Translations under genes and position numbers: made by a program
Shown: positions 1-9,280 of the stretch, piece by piece
Layout: the number at the start of each line of letters is the position of its first letter
How positions within the stretch are numbered: position 1 is the stretch's first letter
The notes under the pieces: generated by a model
What the model saw: only the letters and a program-made list of their open reading frames with translations
Database searches by the model: none
Told to the model about the DNA's origin: nothing
Source of the DNA: Abelmoschus esculentus
Lineage: Eukaryota; Streptophyta; Magnoliopsida; Malvales; Malvaceae
Direction of reading: 5' to 3'
NCBI GenBank assembly: GCA_035048815.1
Contig: JAUCBN010000038.1
Coordinates: 11,560,001-11,624,000, forward strand
Length of the DNA stretch: 64,000 bases

Positions 1-17
1 TATTCTTTTCACCCCTT

Positions 18-589
18 ATGATTTATCGTAAATATTCCAACTCTGTTAAGCCAAAATCAAGAAAAATACAATTAAAAAATTTTATTCTGGAGATCAAAAA
101 CATATCAAATAATAGTCCAAAGAGGAAAGATAATATTATGCATGGACGATCCCATATTATACCAGAAGCTTCTTCTTCTTCTTCCTTCCAATCTTCAACT
201 GAAAACGAGCAAGGACAACGGGAGGATTTGCCCCCAAAATTACTGTTCGGTATTATATAAAGAGTAGAAACAAATGCAAATGATTGACCGAGAAAGAGAG
301 ATGTAGTTACTTATGCCGCCGTTTGTAAGTGTCATGGAGGGAAATCACTAAAGAAATTGTTAAAACACCTGAGCAATATGGCTTCTTGACTCTCTTCATA
401 TCTCTGAAGCAGGTTAAATTTTAAGCTTTCTCTTCATACCTTTTCATTGAAAAATTTTTGTTTAATGATTTATTGGTGTTTCCTTTTTTTTAGACTAAAC
501 CAAGGGATGCTCCGATTCAATGTTTTATTAGGAGGAAAAAGGAAACTCAAACATATCGATTGAATTTGGGTCTCAGTTCTGGACCTCTG
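18..589 (+). pseudogene. Tubby-like F-box protein (TULP) gene fragment, decayed
   Basis: The translation follows the N-terminal part of plant Tubby-like F-box proteins: a GRSHIIPE-like segment near 140, the F-box region (LPPKLL, then RDVVTYAAVCK, then after a shift WREITKEIVKTPEQYG and LTLFISLKQ), and the start of the tubby domain (TKPRDAPIQCFIRR, TYRLNLGLS). A GT...AG intron at 413-493 separates the F-box exon from the tubby-domain exon, and a second donor-like GT follows at 590. Defects are in-frame stops at 258-260 and 285-287 and a one-base frameshift just before WRE. No later tubby exons follow, so the copy is truncated. The retained intron argues for a DNA-level copy rather than a processed one. 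The true start is not visible; the ATG at 18 is only the first in the open frame. Confidence 0.8.
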
Positions 590-999
590 GTAATTTTTTT
601 ATCATTTTTTTATCATTCTTTTCGGTGAAAATCATATCGATTGCTTTGCCTTAGGGTTAGGGATTTGGGCAATTCTTTTCGTTGGGTTTAGAAGAAGGGT
701 TAGGTTTTCTTTAGGAAGATGGTATATTTATAAATTTTAAATTTTTTAGAGTTAAATTAAAAATTAAACAAAAGTATAATAATAGTTTAAGGACCATTTA
801 AATAATTTATCATTTTTATATTGTGCCAGATCATTTTTTCGTTAATATTTAACCGCAGTTAACGTTAGAGTGACCAAAACTTTACGTCTTAAAAACGATA
901 GTGACTTTACTGGTCGTTTTTCAAAATCGGTGACTAAAAATGTACTTAGGGTAAACGAAAGTGACTAGCGCAGTAGTTTACCCTATTTTATATTACTTT
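590..999. other. AT-rich spacer, no gene
   Basis: No coding signal was found. Positions 865-985 hold a degenerate internally repetitive stretch in which 'gtgac(t/c)aaaa' recurs every 30-60 bases. It looks like relic repeat DNA, but I cannot assign it to a family. Confidence 0.4.
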
Positions 1000-1472
1000 T
1001 TTCTTTTCTTTTATTTGGTATTTTTATGAATTCTCATGATTAAGGTGTTTAGGAATAATTATCTTTTCATTACTTAAATGTTTCTTTCTTTATGTTTATC
1101 TTTTTAGGTTAGGACAATAAAGCAAGAATAAAGGAGAAATATTTCAGAGCAAAAACTCTACCGAGGGTAGTAAACAGTGTCAGAAGCTGCAGAAGTTCCA
1201 ACGGGCAGAAACAGTGTAACGGCTATCTGCCGAGTTTTCCGCCGCGACAGTAAATGCTAACGGGTAGTAAATTCAAAACGACTACAAAACGGCTAGTGAT
1301 TAAAACGGTCACAATGTCGAGGCCTATGTAAGCAACATTCTTCTCTTGAACTATTCACTCTTGCATTCTTGAATTTCTTTACCATTCTACTCTTGCTCTC
1401 ACAATACTCTCACATCATTCTTGAAATTTTTCAGAACTCTCGAATCAAAAACTCTCAAACCTACAATCATCA

Positions 1473-2980
1473 ATGGCAGCATACACAAGATTCGCCCCCG
1501 CCACTGTTAAGGAAAGATTCAACAGATCTTTTGTCGCTCGGTAGCTGTGGGAAGAACAAGGATTCCAGCAATCTGAGGAAGAAAATCTCGGCATTGAGCA
1601 CTATTTGTTCAACAAAATTCAACATCAAAAATGACAACTCTTCTGCCTTCAACCTGATCAAGCCAACGCAACCATAGTACGCGAGTTCTATGTACATGGA
1701 CCCAGCAAGGACAACCTATATGTCCATTGCCGGGGTAGACCTGTACGCCTTGATGCTGAGACGAGACCGACATACCGAATTCATGGACGACATTACCACA
1801 CAAGATTACGAGCAAATCAAGGATGACCTCTGTTACAACAACACTCTATGGGAAACCGGTGCCCGTAGAGATTCTGTGATAAGGCAAAGCCTCAAACCCG
1901 AGGAAAAATATGGTGCATATTCGTCAAGAGACGCATCATCCCTACTTCCCACAACAGCACAGTGGACCGCAAGAGATTAGTACTAATACACTCAATCATC
2001 AACAAGAGGAGCATCAACGTTGGAGAAATCATCCTTCGAGAAATTCATGATTGTGGTAAGAAGGAACGTGGACCATTATATTTCCCCTGTTTAATATCTA
2101 CTTTATGTATTGCTGCAGGTGTTCCAATAGAAGATACCGATGAATACACACCATCAAGGCAAGGATGGACGAGAGAATTCTGCCATAGAATAATGCAGAT
2201 AATGCAAGTAGAACCAGTGCAAGCAACACCTCAATAGTTCACTACTGACTGCACTGCCGAAGGGCAGTACACGACCGAGAAACCAGGCACTACCGAAGCC
2301 CCTGCTGTGCAGATCCATACTATGAGGTTCTACAGAGGATGACAGACATTGACCTCCGATAGCAACGATACATAGAATATCAGAGAGACTTCAACAACAC
2401 TCTCGCAGACATGATGACACAAAATTTCCCCTCTCATGCAATGCAATTTCTAGAATTCCCAACAAAAATATTTATCATAGCCGCACCCTACATAGAAACT
2501 ACCCCTGCCCCAGGGCTAAGACCATTCTTCACTGCAAGACCACAACAACAATTCCACGGTGCTGGACCATCCAGACCAGCAGACACTGCCGCAGCATCTT
2601 CCACCAGCAGACGACCATAAAAAAGGAGAGTTGTTTACAACTCTCCACCAAACCTCCCCATCCCAATGGCTAGCCTCTCTAGGGACAGTCTATCCAGGGA
2701 GATTGATGAGTATGTCCATCATAACTCGCCACATACTCAGCAAGGAGTCCCATATGCCGAAGCAGAAGAAGGAACACACATGATGCAAACAGAAGTACTT
2801 AGCAACGAAGAAGAAGGCGATGAAGGTACTACCCCAAGGCCGAAGCCAACACCCAAAAGAGTGCAGCTGCCTCGACAGGCGAAAATACAACACTCACCAG
2901 GACAAGGGTCCAGAATAAAAGCACCGGCAGGAAAACCTACAAGGGCAGCTGTTTCCAGTAGCTGTTCAGAATCAGAATAA
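1473..2980 (+). pseudogene. accessory ORF of element A ('putative plant transposon protein' type)
   Basis: The frame starts at ATG 1473 (MAAYTRFAPATVKERF) and reaches a stop at 1542. Pieces then continue in shifted frames: SEEENLGIEHYLFNKIQH, ATIVREFYVHGPSKD, ITTQDYEQIKDDLCYNN, DRKRLVLIHSIINKRS, NVGEIILREIHDCGKKE, and a proline/serine-rich acidic tail ending at 2980. This resembles the plant family annotated as 'putative plant transposon protein domain' (Pfam Transposase_32, from memory), whose biochemical role I do not know. Compared with the copy in element B at 6906-8368, a segment before the DDLCYNN motif is missing. At least two frameshifts and several stops make it non-functional. Confidence 0.7.
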
Positions 2981-3031
2981 AATACTGCCTTGTTTCCTTT
3001 TTATTTATTTTCTTTACTTGCTGTGAGATTT

Positions 3032-3070
3032 GAGCATTGAGGACAATGCTCAGTTTGAGTTTGGGGGTGT
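3032..3070 (+). promoter_or_regulatory. upstream hairpin plus polypurine tract (first of two in element A)
   Basis: GAGCATTG (3032-3039), loop AGGA and CAATGCTC (3044-3051) form a perfect 8-bp stem. A purine-rich run of the type GAGTTTGGGGG follows. The same hairpin-plus-tract unit recurs at 3817-3856, directly before the LTR. Its role is inferred: the second copy sits where plus-strand priming occurs, while this one is internal. Confidence 0.6.
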
Positions 3071-3423
3071 ATGAGTGTACTGCCAAGGGCAGCCCACTGC
3101 TGAGCGGCAATACCAGAAAAGGAAGTAATTTGATGCCTTAAATCAATTTTTTATATATATACCTGCTTTTACTTGAAATAATTGTTTTTACTTTTGCATT
3201 GCCTTACATCAGCTTTGCCTTAGTTTATTCTTTTAAGGCTTTAGAAATCTTTTTCCTTACCATGACTAGGTTCGGTTTTGAAGAAATAACCTTGAAATAC
3301 TTACGGAATAGAACTTAGATGCTTACTATAAGGTTAGAATCAACAAATACTTTTGGGACTTGTTTGATTTAGGATTCTTTTAATAAACTTAGGTGATAAA
3401 GACTTAGATTCTAAGGAATATGA

Positions 3424-3562
3424 CTAGAGGTGCCTATCACTGGCTCTAGGAAAGTATTCTTCTTCATGCTAGAGGTGCCCAAAACCGGCTCTAGTATGCC
3501 TAAGGAAAAGAAAGAAAAATAGAAGGAAGCACAACTCTTGAGGTGCCTAAAACATGCTCAAG
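3424..3562 (+). other. triple 26-nt hairpin block, element A
   Basis: Three inverted repeats of exactly 26 nt lie at 3424-3449, 3469-3494 and 3537-3562. The first two have stem CTAGAG/CTCTAG; the third has CTTGAG/CTCAAG, a paired change that keeps base pairing. The 14-nt loops share a GTGCC(C/T) start. The same three hairpins, in the same order and size, occur in elements B and C. The function is unknown; an RNA structure in the genomic transcript is the simplest reading. Confidence 0.7.
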
Positions 3563-3816
3563 TGATTGATGTTTTTAGAAGAGAAATAATCTTTCCAAAT
3601 CTACTTGTCTTGAACTTAGAGTTTATCTAAGAAAGCCTTTAATCAACCTTGTCCACAAAAACCCACACACTCACGTAATATTATAAGTTTGTTTCCGAGT
3701 AGAAATCCTTGAGTAAACTAAAGGTTAAGACTAAAAGATAAACATAGTTATGGTGGGGAAAATAGATGGAAAAAAAAGACCAAGGGAGAATAAGGTTTGG
3801 CAATTTGATGTTTTGT

Positions 3817-3856
3817 ATTGCTTGAGGACAAGCAATAGTTCGAGTTTGGGGGTATT
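3817..3856 (+). promoter_or_regulatory. hairpin plus polypurine tract before 3' LTR of element A
   Basis: ATTGCTTG (3817-3824), loop AGGA and CAAGCAAT (3829-3836) form a perfect 8-bp stem. The purine tract GAGTTTGGGGG follows immediately upstream of the LTR start at 3857. The position fits the plus-strand primer of an LTR retrotransposon. Confidence 0.75.
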
Positions 3857-5200
3857 TGATGAGTGTTTAAAAAGGCTATTATTTACTATTCTTTTCCTCA
3901 ACAATATGTACTCATTGTCCACTAATTTGAACTGATACATATACTTATTGTTCAATAATCAACATTTTCCTGCAACATCATATAAAGATGATATTTGTAA
4001 GAAAAGAAACTTTATGGCTTGTTTTTGTGTAGTTGCAGGAAATACCTGCCAAGGAAGCAGCAGTGCCAAAGGCAGAATCAATGCCGAGGCAACAACACTA
4101 CTGAGGGTAGAAGCAACGCGGTAGCAAAAATTTCAATACTGATGTTGGGCGATTGAAAGAGAAAAATGAGCTGAGAATGCCTAAACTTGAAGCGTTTGGA
4201 CTGGAGCAGAGTAGCACGTGAAAAGAACAAGTCAAAGGCCACGCGAGAATAGTCTTCTAGATAGAATTAAACTTGGAAATATTATATTTTTATTACTTAT
4301 TTCCTACTCCAAGTTATATTCTACTTAGGAAAAGTTACCCTAGGTCTAGACTATAAATACATAAGTCGTCCAATGTATAACGAGAGCCGAATTAGAGAGA
4401 AAGCTTTACCCTAAGAATTGTGTTTGTCAATACAATATGTTCTAAGCTTTCTTAGGGTTAGGTGAAGGTTGTTGAATATTAGTGTTAGAAAATTGTATTT
4501 TGTTTCTTTGTTTCAATACAAAAAGAATATCAAAGTTTGCTTATCCTATTACCATTCTTTGTTCTTACATTCAAACTCGAGAGAGGAGCTTGTAAGTAAT
4601 CCATTTATCTAATATCGAGAGAGTTAGATTCACGAAAGGGGTAAGTGCGGTGTTGTAGACACTAACTCGGCCTAAAGATAGGTTAAGAGTTTCAGCGGCT
4701 AAAAGAAGTGTGGGATTGGTTGGTGATTATAATTGATTCACGCCGAGAGGTATCATCAAGGACTAGTTATCAATAGTATTTCGACTAAGAGATAAGCGGA
4801 ACCATTCAAGGAAACTTTGCCGAACTTTGGTAATTTTGCCTAAGAACAAGAGATTGCCGCGACAGAGAACATTGTCGCTGCCGAGACAGTATCTGTAGTA
4901 CTGCCGAGGCAATGCAATGCCATTGTATTGAACAAGAACAAATCAATCGAATCCACTATATGATACAACTGGATCCTACCCATTCTCTCTATTCGTTCTC
5001 AACCTTTTATTTAAGTTTTTGTTCTTTAGTTATTCAACAATTCTTTTTACTTGTGTTTTTATTTTATTAACTTCAGGAGTAAGGAAGGAGAAGGAGGCAT
5101 ATTAAGTACACCAGTCCCTGTGGAGAACGATATTCGATAAATACTTATCATTATATTACTTGACGTGTACACTTGCACTACGCTTTTTATACACGCATTA
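3857..5200 (+). repeat. 3' LTR of element A
   Basis: The LTR starts with TGATGAGTG directly after the polypurine tract and ends near 5200 in a degenerate form of the CTATCA end seen in element C. It is about 1.34 kb, close to the 1.37-kb LTRs of C. It contains a TATA box at 4352, CTGCC/GGCAG word clusters at about 4047-4120 and 4856-4930, and the same 'ACTTGACGTGTACACTTGCAC' type end. No target duplication can be shown because the other end of the element is missing. Confidence 0.75.
4352..4359 (+). promoter_or_regulatory. TATA box, LTR of element A
   Basis: TATAAATA lies about 500 bp into the LTR, after a conserved TTACCCTAGG block also present in the LTRs of B and C. It is the likely core promoter of the retroelement. 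Confidence 0.6.
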
Positions 5201-5433
5201 ATGGACACAAGTAACCATGTTCTACAATGCCATTAGTTCCCCAACAAGGATGATGTTAGATGCCTCAACAAATGGAACATTCCTTGACAAAGCTCCGGAA
5301 GAAGCTATTGAGATTCTGAACAAAATCGTAAGGAACGATTTTCAATTCCCTACTTCTAGGCGGGGAGGAGTAAGACGCCAAGCCACAGTGCATGAACTAT
5401 AAACAACCAACTCGGTGGCAGCACAATTTGCCT
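5201..5433 (+). pseudogene. Tat/Athila-type gag fragment
   Basis: The frame reads MFYNAISSPTRMMLDAS, then FLDKAPEEAIEILNKI and NDFQFPTSRR, which is the conserved capsid-region signature of Tat/Athila-branch Gag proteins. It is open for 61 codons from 5217, stops at 5400-5402, and is cut off by the LTR of element B at 5434. It is not adjacent to any primer site and does not match the capsid-deleted gag of element C. It may be a remnant of a related autonomous element. Nothing of it reappears beyond element B, so the far side was deleted. Confidence 0.7.
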
Positions 5434-6159
5434 TGATAAGTGCTCAACTCACTATCACTTTCTACACTTTTCATGGACACTTATCATCAATTCTAAACCT
5501 ACTTGAACCAATGCATGTACTTAATGTGATAAATTTAGGGATTAATGCCATTTAAGATGATATTTGTATAAAAGGCATATTTTATTGCATTTTCATATTT
5601 GTGCAGGAACAAGTACTACCGAGGCAGCAGAATAAAGCCGAGGCAGGACCTGATGCTGAGGCAGCAAAGGATAAAAAGCAATATGGTAGGTAAATTGAAG
5701 ACAAAAATGAGGAGAATGTTGATGAACAAGAAGCCCAAGGACCGGAGCTGAACAACATATCAAAAGCCCAAGGACAAGGCCACGCGGGAAACAAACCTTC
5801 GAGAAGATTAAACTTTGAAATATTTAACCTATGTACATAACTTGTTCCATACTCCAAGTTGTACTCTAATTAGGAAAGGTTTGCCCTAGGCCAAGCCTAT
5901 ATAAGGCATAGCCGTCCAAGGGACTAAGAGAGAGCTGAATTTTGAGAGAGTTTACCCTAGGAACAATTCTTCTCATCTTGTTCTAAGCTTTCTTAGGGTT
6001 TAGGTGAAAGTTGTTGAGTATTAGTGAGAGGAGATTGTATCTTGTTTCTTGTTTCTATGCAATAAAATATCAAAGTTTGCTTACTCTTTGTCATTCTTTG
6101 TTCTTGCATCCAAGCCCGAGAGTGAAGTTTGTAAGTAATTTATTTGTCTAGACTCGGGA
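5434..6159 (+). repeat. 5' LTR of element B, 3'-truncated
   Basis: It starts TGATAAGTGCTCAACTCACT, the same as the 3' copy at 9281. It contains the CTACCGAGGCAG and GCCGAGGCAGG words near 5612-5670 and a TATATAA box at 5898. Similarity stops near 6159, about 520 bp short of where the LTR should end. Confidence 0.8.
5898..5904 (+). promoter_or_regulatory. TATA box, 5' LTR of element B
   Basis: TATATAA follows the conserved TTGCCCTAGGCCAAGCC block. The matching box in the 3' LTR is at 9739-9745. Confidence 0.6.
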
Positions 6160-6420
6160 TACAGGCCCCAAGAAATCCTACTTTAGCAACCACTAGAATA
6201 ATGGGCAAGAAGGTTAAGCCCAAGGCAGAGGCCGCAAAGAGGGAAACACAGTATCCAGGCACATTAAAATTATTAGAACCATATGGAACTGTGAAGAAAA
6301 ATATAACAAGGGATTAACTTAAAGCCAATGGCCAACACTTGAAGAAAAACTCTGGCTAACAAGAGATAATCAGATTGGGAGATGCATTTGCATGCACTCC
6401 CCCAGTAACATAATCTCTTC
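6160..6420 (+). pseudogene. C-terminal end of Ty3/gypsy pol (element B)
   Basis: A short stretch reads YGTVKKNITR, then a stop, then LKANGQHLKK. It resembles the 'FKVNGQRLKHY' signature after the integrase in Tat/Athila polyproteins. Everything upstream in pol is deleted. This is a weak match by eye, supported by its position directly upstream of the leader and accessory ORF. Confidence 0.5.
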
Positions 6421-6905
6421 CCTTCTACTTTTCTTATTATATTAGGATTAGTTTAGTTTAAATTTATTTACTATAATTATTTTTGTCTTTAATTATTTTT
6501 CTTGTTTTGTTTATTTATTTTTTAGGATAATAAAAGCAAGATTAAAGGAGAAATAGTTCACAGTAGGAATTCTGTCGAGGTAGTAAATAGTGTCAGAAGC
6601 TGCAGCAGTCGAAACGGGTAGAAACAATACAACGACTATCTGCCGAGATTTCCGCCACGGCAGTAAATGCTAACGGGCAGTAAAAATCAAACGGCTACAA
6701 AACGACTAGTGATTAAAACGGTCACACTACTAAGGCCTTTATAAGAACTTGCTTCCTTTTGAACTATTCACTCTTGCATTCTTGTTTCATTTAGAATATT
6801 TGATAATCTTGCTCTTACAATACTCTGTCTACTCACAACCTTCTCGCAAATTTCAGAAAACCTTCAAGAAATTCTCCAAGACTCTCAAATTCCAATTACT
6901 CATAG

Positions 6906-8368
6906 ATGGCCACCTACAAAAGATTCGCCCCTGCGTTGAAGAATGCTTCAACATATCATTTATCTCTCGGCTATTATTGAAGGAACGAGGGTTCCAACAT
7001 TCAGAGGAAGAAAACTTTGGCATCGAACATTACTTGTTCGACAAGATTAAATATCAAGAATGAGAGATTTTCTGCCTACAACCTCCCCAGGCCAACGCCA
7101 CCATCGTGCGAGAATTCTATGCGCATGGAACAAGCAAGGACTCTCTCTTTGTCCACTACTGAGGCAGGCCTGTCAGGATCGATGTTGAGATAATCAACGG
7201 CTTCTATGGCCTAGTCCCTATATGTGATGTCCATGATGAATGCATGGAGGACGTCATCACTCAAGACTACGAGTTGATAAAGGACGACCTCTGCTACAAC
7301 AATACTCCATGGGAGACCGGTGCCCATAAAGGATCCGTAGCAAGGCAAAACTTGAAACCCGAGGCCAAACTTTGGAATACCTTTGTAGAGAGACGCCTCA
7401 TTCCAACCTCCCATAATAGCACGGTGGACCGAAAGAGATTGGTTCTCATACAATCGATCATCAACGAAAGGACCATCAACATTGGAGAAATAATTTTACG
7501 AGAAATTTACGAATGCGGTAAGAAGGATAAAGTTCCTTTATAATTCCCTTCTTTAATCACTGGTCTTTGTAATGCTGTAGGTGTACCTACTGCCTAGATA
7601 GATGAATTCACACCCCAAAGAAAAGGATGGACTAGAGACTTCTGCCACAAAGTTATGCAGATCACTCAGGCCAAACCAGTCCAGGCAACTTCGCAGCAGT
7701 TCACTACCGACACTGCTGCCGGGGCACAGTACACGGCAGACATGCCTGACTCTGCCCATACCACTGCCGCAACAGACCCATACCAGGAGATTCTACAAAG
7801 GATGGCAGCCATGGAACTTAGGTAGCAGAAATACATGGAGTATCAAAGAGAATTCTATAGCACACTTGCTCAAATGATGTTCCACAACTTTCCAAACCAA
7901 GAGATGCAGTTTCCAGAATTTCCTCACAACATGTTCGTAATAGCTATACCCTACACAGAAACAACACCAGCTCTAGGAGGACCACAAAGACCGTTCGATG
8001 TTGCTGGCCCATCTAGGGCAATAGACACTGCCGCAGCATCATCTGCCAGCAGAAGACCTTCCAAGAGGAGGGTAGTCTTCAGCACTCCACCAAGATCCCC
8101 AATCCCAATAGGTAGTCTATCAGCTGAGATAAATGCCTATGTAAATCAAAGTTCAGACACTACCGAGCCAAGCATTCAGAAGACCGGGGCAGATCCAGAG
8201 AATGAAGGAGGAACGAATATAATGGAGACTGAAGATGAAGGAGAAGATGAGGTGAATACTCCCATGCAACGAGTAACACCAACAAGAGTTCAACCACCAA
8301 GACAAGAAAAGCCATCGCCATCACCAAGGACGCAACAATCAACAGCAAGATTGAGAAACAAGTTGTGA
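6906..8368 (+). pseudogene. accessory ORF of element B ('putative plant transposon protein' type)
   Basis: This is the better preserved of two copies. From about 7,060 to 8,368 it stays in one frame with only a few stops (near 7160, 7541, 7595 and 7825); the first 150 bases are shifted. Recognisable parts are ATIVREFYAHGTSKDS, GFYGLVPICDVHDE, ITQDYELIKDDLCYNN, LWNTFVERRLIPTSHNST, VDRKRLVLIQSIINER, a linker, MEYQREFYSTLAQMM, and an acidic, proline-rich tail ending RLRNKL. The SHNST/RKRLVL block is typical of the plant 'putative plant transposon protein' domain. It sits between pol and the 3' LTR, the position of extra ORFs in Tat-branch elements. Its function is unknown. Confidence 0.75.
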
Positions 8369-8461
8369 AAGAAAGCTCTTCAGAATCATTATGATTTTTT
8401 ACGCTATAATTGCTTATTTTCCTTTTTATATATTTTGTTGCCTACTTCTTGCCCCTAAGTT

Positions 8462-8500
8462 AAGCATTAAGGACAATGCTTGGTTTGTGTTTGGGGTGTA
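8462..8500 (+). promoter_or_regulatory. first hairpin plus polypurine cassette, element B
   Basis: AAGCATT (8462-8468) pairs with AATGCTT (8475-8481) around an AGGA loop with one A/C mismatch. It is followed by GTTTGGGGTG. It is the decayed equivalent of 3032-3070 in element A. Confidence 0.5.
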
Positions 8501-8842
8501 GAGCCACAGCCGAGGCAATCCACTGCCGCGGTCTTGCCATGAAAAGCGAATTTTTAGTGATAATTTTTTTCTTATGTCCACCACTCTACTTGAAATTGTT
8601 TCCTATATACTCTTGCACTACCCATCATCAGTATTGTTTTAGTTTATTTTTTAAGGCAATAGAAATCTTTCTCCTTACCATAGTTAGGTTCTGTTTTGAA
8701 GGCTTAAATCTAGGATACTTAAGGAGAAAAACTTAGAAGTTTACTATAAGGTTGAACTTAAAAACACTTTTGAGACTTGTTTGGCTATAGGAATTCTTTT
8801 AATAAACTTACGTGATAAAGACTTAGATCTTTGGAAAGGTTA

Positions 8843-8992
8843 CTAGAGGTGCCTATAACCGGCTCTAGTAAATACTCTTCTTCATGCTAGAGGTGCTCAA
8901 AATTGGCTCTAGTATGCTTAAAAGAATAGCAAAAAAATAATGAAGTAAGAATGAGAAAACACAATACTTGAGGTGCCCGAAATTTACTCAAG
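8843..8992 (+). other. triple 26-nt hairpin block, element B
   Basis: Inverted repeats lie at 8843-8868 and 8887-8912 (stem CTAGAG/CTCTAG) and at 8967-8992 (stem CTTGAG/CTCAAG). Each is exactly 26 nt, as in elements A and C. All six stem arms are intact although surrounding sequence and loops have diverged. Confidence 0.7.
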
Positions 8993-9242
8993 AAATTGTT
9001 GTTTTAAGAAGAGTACACTGAATCCAAGTCTATTTGTCTTGAACTTAGATTTTATGTAAGAAGGCCCTTAATCAAACTTGTCCACAAAAACACACACACA
9101 CTAAACCTTATAGTTTGTCTTCTAGGTACACCCTTAGGTAACCGAAAGGTTAAGTATAAAGAATAGACATAGTTATGGTGGGGAGAATAGATGGAAGTAT
9201 AAGACCAAGAAAAGAATAGAGTTTGACAAATTGATGGTTTGC

Positions 9243-9280
9243 ATTGCTTGAGGATAAGTAATAGTTCGAGTTTGAGGGTG
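9243..9280 (+). promoter_or_regulatory. hairpin plus polypurine tract before 3' LTR of element B
   Basis: ATTGCTTG (9243-9250), loop AGGA and TAAGTAAT (9255-9262) pair with two G-U wobbles. The tract GAGTTTGAGGGTG leads into the LTR at 9281. Confidence 0.65.

Larger units (their letters stand above)
1000..5200 (+). mobile_element. Tat/Athila-like Ty3/gypsy element A, 5'-truncated
   Basis: This is the 3' part of an LTR retrotransposon. It holds an untranslated leader, a decayed accessory ORF, a non-coding 3' block, a polypurine tract and a full-length LTR. From about 1,000 it matches the internal region of element C (from about 29,665) and element B (from about 6,420). No 5' LTR, primer site, gag or pol is present upstream. 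Assignment to the Tat/Athila branch is by family resemblance: the LTR is related to that of element C, which has a tRNA-Asp-type primer site. The left boundary is where similarity to C begins and is approximate. Confidence 0.8.

Noticed and set aside
18..260. Reading the 80-codon frame at the window start as an intact small gene
   Set aside because: The similarity to Tubby-like proteins continues past its stop through a second stop, a frameshift and an intron, so it is a pseudogene fragment.
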